7,055 bases of DNA from contig JAITLD010000059.1 of the NCBI GenBank assembly GCA_031278055.1, forward strand, positions 1 to 7,055, written 5' to 3'. A program made the position numbers and the translations under genes. Numbering within the stretch: position 1 is the stretch's first letter; each line of letters begins with the position of its first letter. This DNA is from Rickettsiales bacterium (lineage in GTDB: Bacteria > Pseudomonadota > Alphaproteobacteria > Rs-D84). The notes below the pieces were generated by a model that saw only the letters and a list, made by a program, of their open reading frames with translations, was not told the origin of the DNA and did not search any database. Of the stretch, positions 4,945-7,055 are shown one piece after another.

Positions 4945-6228
4945 TTATTCATTTGCTTTTATAAACGTATACGGGTTGAACGGTTGCCCGTTATAGCGGA
5001 TTTCATAATGCAGATGCGGACCCGTGCTACGGCCGCTAGATCCGCCAAGCCCGACCAAGTCGTTTGCCTTCACCCAATCTCCGCGCTTTACCATGATTTC
5101 AGATAAATGCGCGTATAGGGTCGTGAAGCCAAGCCCGTTATCGATTTCCACCGCTTGACCATATCCGAATCTATCGCCCGCCTGTATGACTTTGCCGGGC
5201 GCGACTGCATAAAGCGGGGTTCCGACCTGCCCCGCGAAATCTATTCCCTTGTGCATTGTAGGCAGACCGTCGAAAGGATCGCTGCGTTCGCCATAATGGG
5301 ATGTCACACGGGTCTTGCCTTTAATCGGTATGCCCAGCGGCAACATAGTTTTTGTGCGTTCCAACCCCTGCCACAATTGCACTTGCTCGGCCAGTTTTTG
5401 GTATTTCGGGTCTATGTTTTTCGCCAGATTGAAATCCCCGACGGGTTTATTGCCAACCGCGGGCGTTTCCGCTTTGCTGGCTTTTTCGGCTAGTTTTCTC
5501 TCATTCAATCCCAATGAGGCGAGAACGCTGCTGATTTTACGCAGATCCTTACTTATGTTTTCTATGCCGTTTGTTGTAAGCGAGGATACTCTTTCTACAA
5601 TTTGGGAATCAGCGGAACTGATTGCAACCATTGATTCCTCCAACTCCTTATTCCATTTCCTAACCTGACGATTTTCTTCCTTAATTAACTCGTAATCCAG
5701 TTGCAATTCCGAAAACTTTTTGGCGTCCGGCGCATAGGAACCATCCCTATAAATCTCGTCCAGTTTTTGTTGTAGGAAATCTATTTGAACCCATGTGTTG
5801 AGCCGCCGCTTCATCAGGTCGGCGGACACGGGCTCGCTGACTTTTTTCGCCTCGAGGATTTGATTGTCTATCGCGGACATGTCGCGATGAAGTTCGACAA
5901 AACGTTTATGATATGAAACCAAATCGCTCATCTGCGTTGTATGTTGTTTTTTGACAGCCTCTAATTCTGCGGTACGTGCCTGCAACATCGGACGATGATA
6001 CACGTAAATATAGGTGGACCAGAACGCCCACACAGACAATCCCATCCAAAAACACGCGCGCGAAAACCGCCAGAACGAAGTTTGGTGGAACGAACGCACA
6101 AGGCCGATCGGCGTAGTCATGATAGTAAAGTCGCGTTCTGGAAATATTTTGCAAACCTGACGCCAAAACCAACGGAATGGCGCGGTTATCATGGATAAAA
6201 ACGACGAAAACTTTGCAAACAGAAACAT
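4945..6228 (-). CDS. Membrane-anchored M23 family peptidoglycan endopeptidase with coiled coil, 427 residues
   Basis: Proteins of this type cut peptide cross-links in peptidoglycan and act in the periplasm. From the preferred ATG (6226-6228), residues 1-57 are a basic, aromatic cytoplasmic segment with FPER at 29-32, and residues 58-77 form one membrane helix. About residues 80-255 are charged and heptad-like, consistent with a coiled coil. The C-terminal LytM domain has zinc ligands His326 and Asp330 (HKGID) and His407, with His374 (YAHLS) and His405 (PHLH) as catalytic histidines, so all active-site residues are present. The open frame extends to 6339, but those 37 extra residues are encoded by promoter and 7-base repeat DNA. 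No strong ribosome site precedes 6228; see the promoter entry for a possible leaderless start. In-frame ATGs at 6192 and 6120 also lack one. The bactofilin gene follows after 52 bases. An active hydrolase is likely, but some anchored relatives are regulators, which the intact active site argues against. Confidence 0.92.
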   Translation of the reverse strand: MFLFAKFSSFLSMITAPFRWFWRQVCKIFPERDFTIMTTPIGLVRSFHQTSFWRFSRACFWMGLSVWAFWSTYIYVYHRPMLQARTAELEAVKKQHTTQMSDLVSYHKRFVELHRDMSAIDNQILEAKKVSEPVSADLMKRRLNTWVQIDFLQQKLDEIYRDGSYAPDAKKFSELQLDYELIKEENRQVRKWNKELEESMVAISSADSQIVERVSSLTTNGIENISKDLRKISSVLASLGLNERKLAEKASKAETPAVGNKPVGDFNLAKNIDPKYQKLAEQVQLWQGLERTKTMLPLGIPIKGKTRVTSHYGERSDPFDGLPTMHKGIDFAGQVGTPLYAVAPGKVIQAGDRFGYGQAVEIDNGLGFTTLYAHLSEIMVKRGDWVKANDLVGLGGSSGRSTGPHLHYEIRYNGQPFNPYTFIKANE

Positions 6229-6235
6229 TTTGCCT

Positions 6236-6264
6236 ACTTTACAACTTTTGCCCCTTGATGTCAA
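6236..6264 (-). promoter_or_regulatory. Predicted promoter for the M23-bactofilin-rpiB operon
   Basis: On the minus strand a perfect -35 consensus TTGACA (6259-6264) is followed after 17 bases by TAAAGT (6236-6241), which matches TATAAT at four of six. Transcription would begin at about 6228-6229, that is, at the first base of the preferred ATG, implying a leaderless message. A separate perfect TATAAT lies on the same strand at 6307-6312 inside the 7-base repeats, but it has no good -35 box. Either could be used. Confidence 0.5.
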
Positions 6265-6289
6265 TAATGGCAAAATGAGACGGAAGTGA

Positions 6290-6350
6290 GAGTTCAGAGT
6301 TTTTAAATTATAACTCTGCATTCTTAACTCTGAACTCATAACTTTGAACT
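6290..6350. repeat. Degenerate 7-base tandem repeats in both orientations, with a 12-base inverted repeat
   Basis: Positions 6309-6350 read as six consecutive 7-base units, most ending in AACT (for example CTGAACT at 6330 and CATAACT at 6337). Positions 6291-6304 hold two units in the opposite orientation (AGTTCAG, AGTTTTT). As a result GAGTTCAGAGTT (6290-6301) and AACTCTGAACTC (6326-6337) form a perfect 12-base inverted repeat around 24 bases. It begins nine bases after the aroK stop. It could act as a hairpin in the aroK 3' end, but no T run follows in the minus direction. Confidence 0.8.
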
Positions 6351-6359
6351 GCTATGCCG

Positions 6360-6872
6360 TCACGAAATCGCGTCCACAAGTTTTTTAAGGGTTCTTGCCC
6401 GCGGTTCGTCCGCCACATCTATCGTTATATCCGCCCTGGCATAAATAGGATAACGTTCGTCAATCAATTTCGACAGGATTTTCGATGGCTCTCCCGCCAA
6501 CAGCTGCGGCCGCGTCAAACGAAAACTTGTTCTTTTTTCAAGTAGCTCTAAATCGGCTTTCAACCAAACCGTAATTGTTTTTTTTAACGCCAAATCGCGG
6601 ATTTTCGGCGTGATGAAGGCCCCCTCTCCTGTCGAAATCACTTTGAAATGCGGCGGGGTTTTGACAATCCGCTCAAACACTAGCTCTTCAATTCTGCGAA
6701 ATTCCGGCTCGCCATACATGGAAAAAATATCAATAACGCTACAGCCTGAAATCGCTTCTATTTCCAGGTCCAAATCGACGAATGGAATTTTAAGTCTGCG
6801 CGCAAGCGCGCGCCCCATACTGGTTTTTCCGGCCCCCATCAATCCGACCAAGACGATTGGTTTTTCGTTCAT
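6360..6872 (-). CDS. aroK: Shikimate kinase, 170 residues, with an altered GGG motif
   Basis: Shikimate kinase phosphorylates shikimate to shikimate 3-phosphate with ATP in the pathway to chorismate and aromatic amino acids, in the cytoplasm. From the ATG at 6870-6872 the protein has the Walker A loop GLMGAGKTS (10-18), Asp33 and Asp35 in DLDLEIE, Arg59 in EFRRIE, and Arg121 and Arg140 (DERYPIYARAD) in the lid and shikimate-binding positions. The usual GGG shikimate-binding motif reads G82-E83-G84, an unusual change explained by one base (GAG for GGG). Starting at 6872 gives a normal length of 170 and puts the -10-like box TATTTT 26 bases upstream. The longer frame to 6902 adds ten residues coded by that box. 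The ribosome site is weak (AAGAG touching the ATG). aroB, the common neighbour, does not follow. The family assignment is firm; full activity is slightly uncertain because of Glu83. Confidence 0.93.
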   Translation of the reverse strand: MNEKPIVLVGLMGAGKTSMGRALARRLKIPFVDLDLEIEAISGCSVIDIFSMYGEPEFRRIEELVFERIVKTPPHFKVISTGEGAFITPKIRDLALKKTITVWLKADLELLEKRTSFRLTRPQLLAGEPSKILSKLIDERYPIYARADITIDVADEPRARTLKKLVDAIS

Positions 6873-6892
6873 CTCTTGCGTTTCATCGGACA

Positions 6893-6921
6893 AAAATACC
6901 ATGAAGAACGGGAAAAATCAA
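6893..6921 (-). promoter_or_regulatory. Weak predicted promoter for aroK
   Basis: On the minus strand TTGATT (6916-6921) and TATTTT (6893-6898) are separated by 17 bases, each matching consensus at four of six positions. Transcription would start near 6886, about 14 bases before the ATG at 6872. The spacing agrees with the other promoters here, but the boxes are weak. Confidence 0.35.
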
Positions 6922-6934
6922 AGAAAAAAAAAGG

Positions 6935-7004
6935 GTCATTCCTAGTTTAGATAGATAAATCTGCCCATAAGAGTATGATTTAACTATCTAAACTAGGCTT
7001 TGAC
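6935..7004. repeat. 70-base imperfect palindrome upstream of aroK
   Basis: CCTAGTTTAGATAG (6941-6954) and CTATCTAAACTAGG (6984-6997) are perfect inverted copies of 14 bases. Inside them, after one A-A mismatch, TAAATC (6956-6961) pairs with GATTTA (6977-6982), leaving a 15-base loop. Outside them, GTCA (6935-6938) pairs with TGAC (7001-7004). In the minus direction, a run of nine T (6924-6932) follows eight bases after the 14-base arm, so it might terminate a gene to the right of the window. In the plus direction no T run follows. It also resembles a small mobile palindromic element. Confidence 0.85.
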
Positions 7005-7014
7005 ACGGTTCTTT

Positions 7015-7042
7015 AGTTCAGAGTTCAGAGTTATGAGTTTTT
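7015..7042 (+). repeat. Second cluster of 7-base tandem units
   Basis: Four consecutive units read AGTTCAG (7015), AGTTCAG (7022), AGTTATG (7029) and AGTTTTT (7036). These are the same unit types as in 6290-6350. The two clusters flank aroK at distances of about ten bases (downstream) and 140 bases (upstream). No coding potential is seen here. Confidence 0.75.
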
Positions 7043-7055
7043 TTTGTCATTCCTG

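Larger units (their letters stand above)
6935..7054 (+). repeat. Direct repeat of GTCATTCCT (6935-6943 and 7046-7054)
   Basis: The nine bases GTCATTCCT occur at 6935-6943, where they open the long palindrome, and again at 7046-7054, next to the window's right edge. Both copies lie near A or T homopolymer runs. The pair frames the palindrome and the second cluster of 7-base units, so this 120-base stretch is made almost wholly of repeats. Confidence 0.6.

Noticed and set aside
4563..5106. Plus-strand frames across the bactofilin and M23 genes
   Set aside because: They are antisense to two genes with clear family motifs and show no motifs of their own.
6229..6339. The 37-residue N-terminal extension of the M23 protein
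   Set aside because: It is coded by 7-base repeats and the TTGACA promoter, and has no similarity to the family's N-terminal segment.
7000..7005. A perfect TTGACA on the plus strand
   Set aside because: No -10-like box follows at 16-18 bases and no plus-strand gene is seen to the right, so it is not supported as a promoter.

Overview
This 7,055-base window has roughly 50% GC and looks like chromosomal DNA of an alphaproteobacterium. The reasons are family-level: an M23 endopeptidase with an FPER-type cytoplasmic N-terminus and one membrane anchor sits next to a small bactofilin, a pairing common in that class, and the PyrG and AroK sequences are of Gram-negative type. Placement any finer, for example in one of the uncultured host-associated lineages, would be a guess. 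No tRNA, rRNA, CRISPR array, insertion sequence or phage gene was seen.

Layout, left to right. Positions 1-1494 hold two divergent genes for exported, cysteine-rich proteins of unknown function: a partial one on the minus strand and a complete 397-residue one on the plus strand. Back-to-back promoters lie in the gap between them. pyrG (CTP synthase, plus) follows with its own short leader. It converges on a minus-strand gene for a VanX/DdpX-type D-alanyl-D-alanine dipeptidase. The rest of the window is on the minus strand and is transcribed in the order aroK (shikimate kinase), an anchored M23 peptidoglycan endopeptidase, a bactofilin and rpiB, ending at a hairpin before the dipeptidase gene. 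The only sizeable non-coding stretches are 1495-1650, 6229-6359 and 6873-7055. The last two carry unusual repeats: 7-base tandem units in both orientations and a long imperfect palindrome.

How the genes fit together. Three of the seven complete genes act on the cell wall or cell shape: M23, bactofilin and D-Ala-D-Ala dipeptidase. The M23-bactofilin pair is a plausible shape module in which the bactofilin polymer positions the hydrolase. pyrG, rpiB and aroK are housekeeping genes for CTP, pentose phosphate and aromatic precursor synthesis. Several genes have a -10-like box about 25-31 bases before the preferred start codon, which implies very short 5' leaders. In four cases (the cysteine-rich plus-strand gene, pyrG, M23 and aroK) the longest open frame begins inside promoter or repeat sequence, so a shorter start is preferred here.

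No clearly new system is demonstrated. The points most worth a second look are the divergent cysteine-rich exported pair, the Gly-to-Glu change in the shikimate-binding GGG motif of AroK, and the repeat mosaic around aroK.
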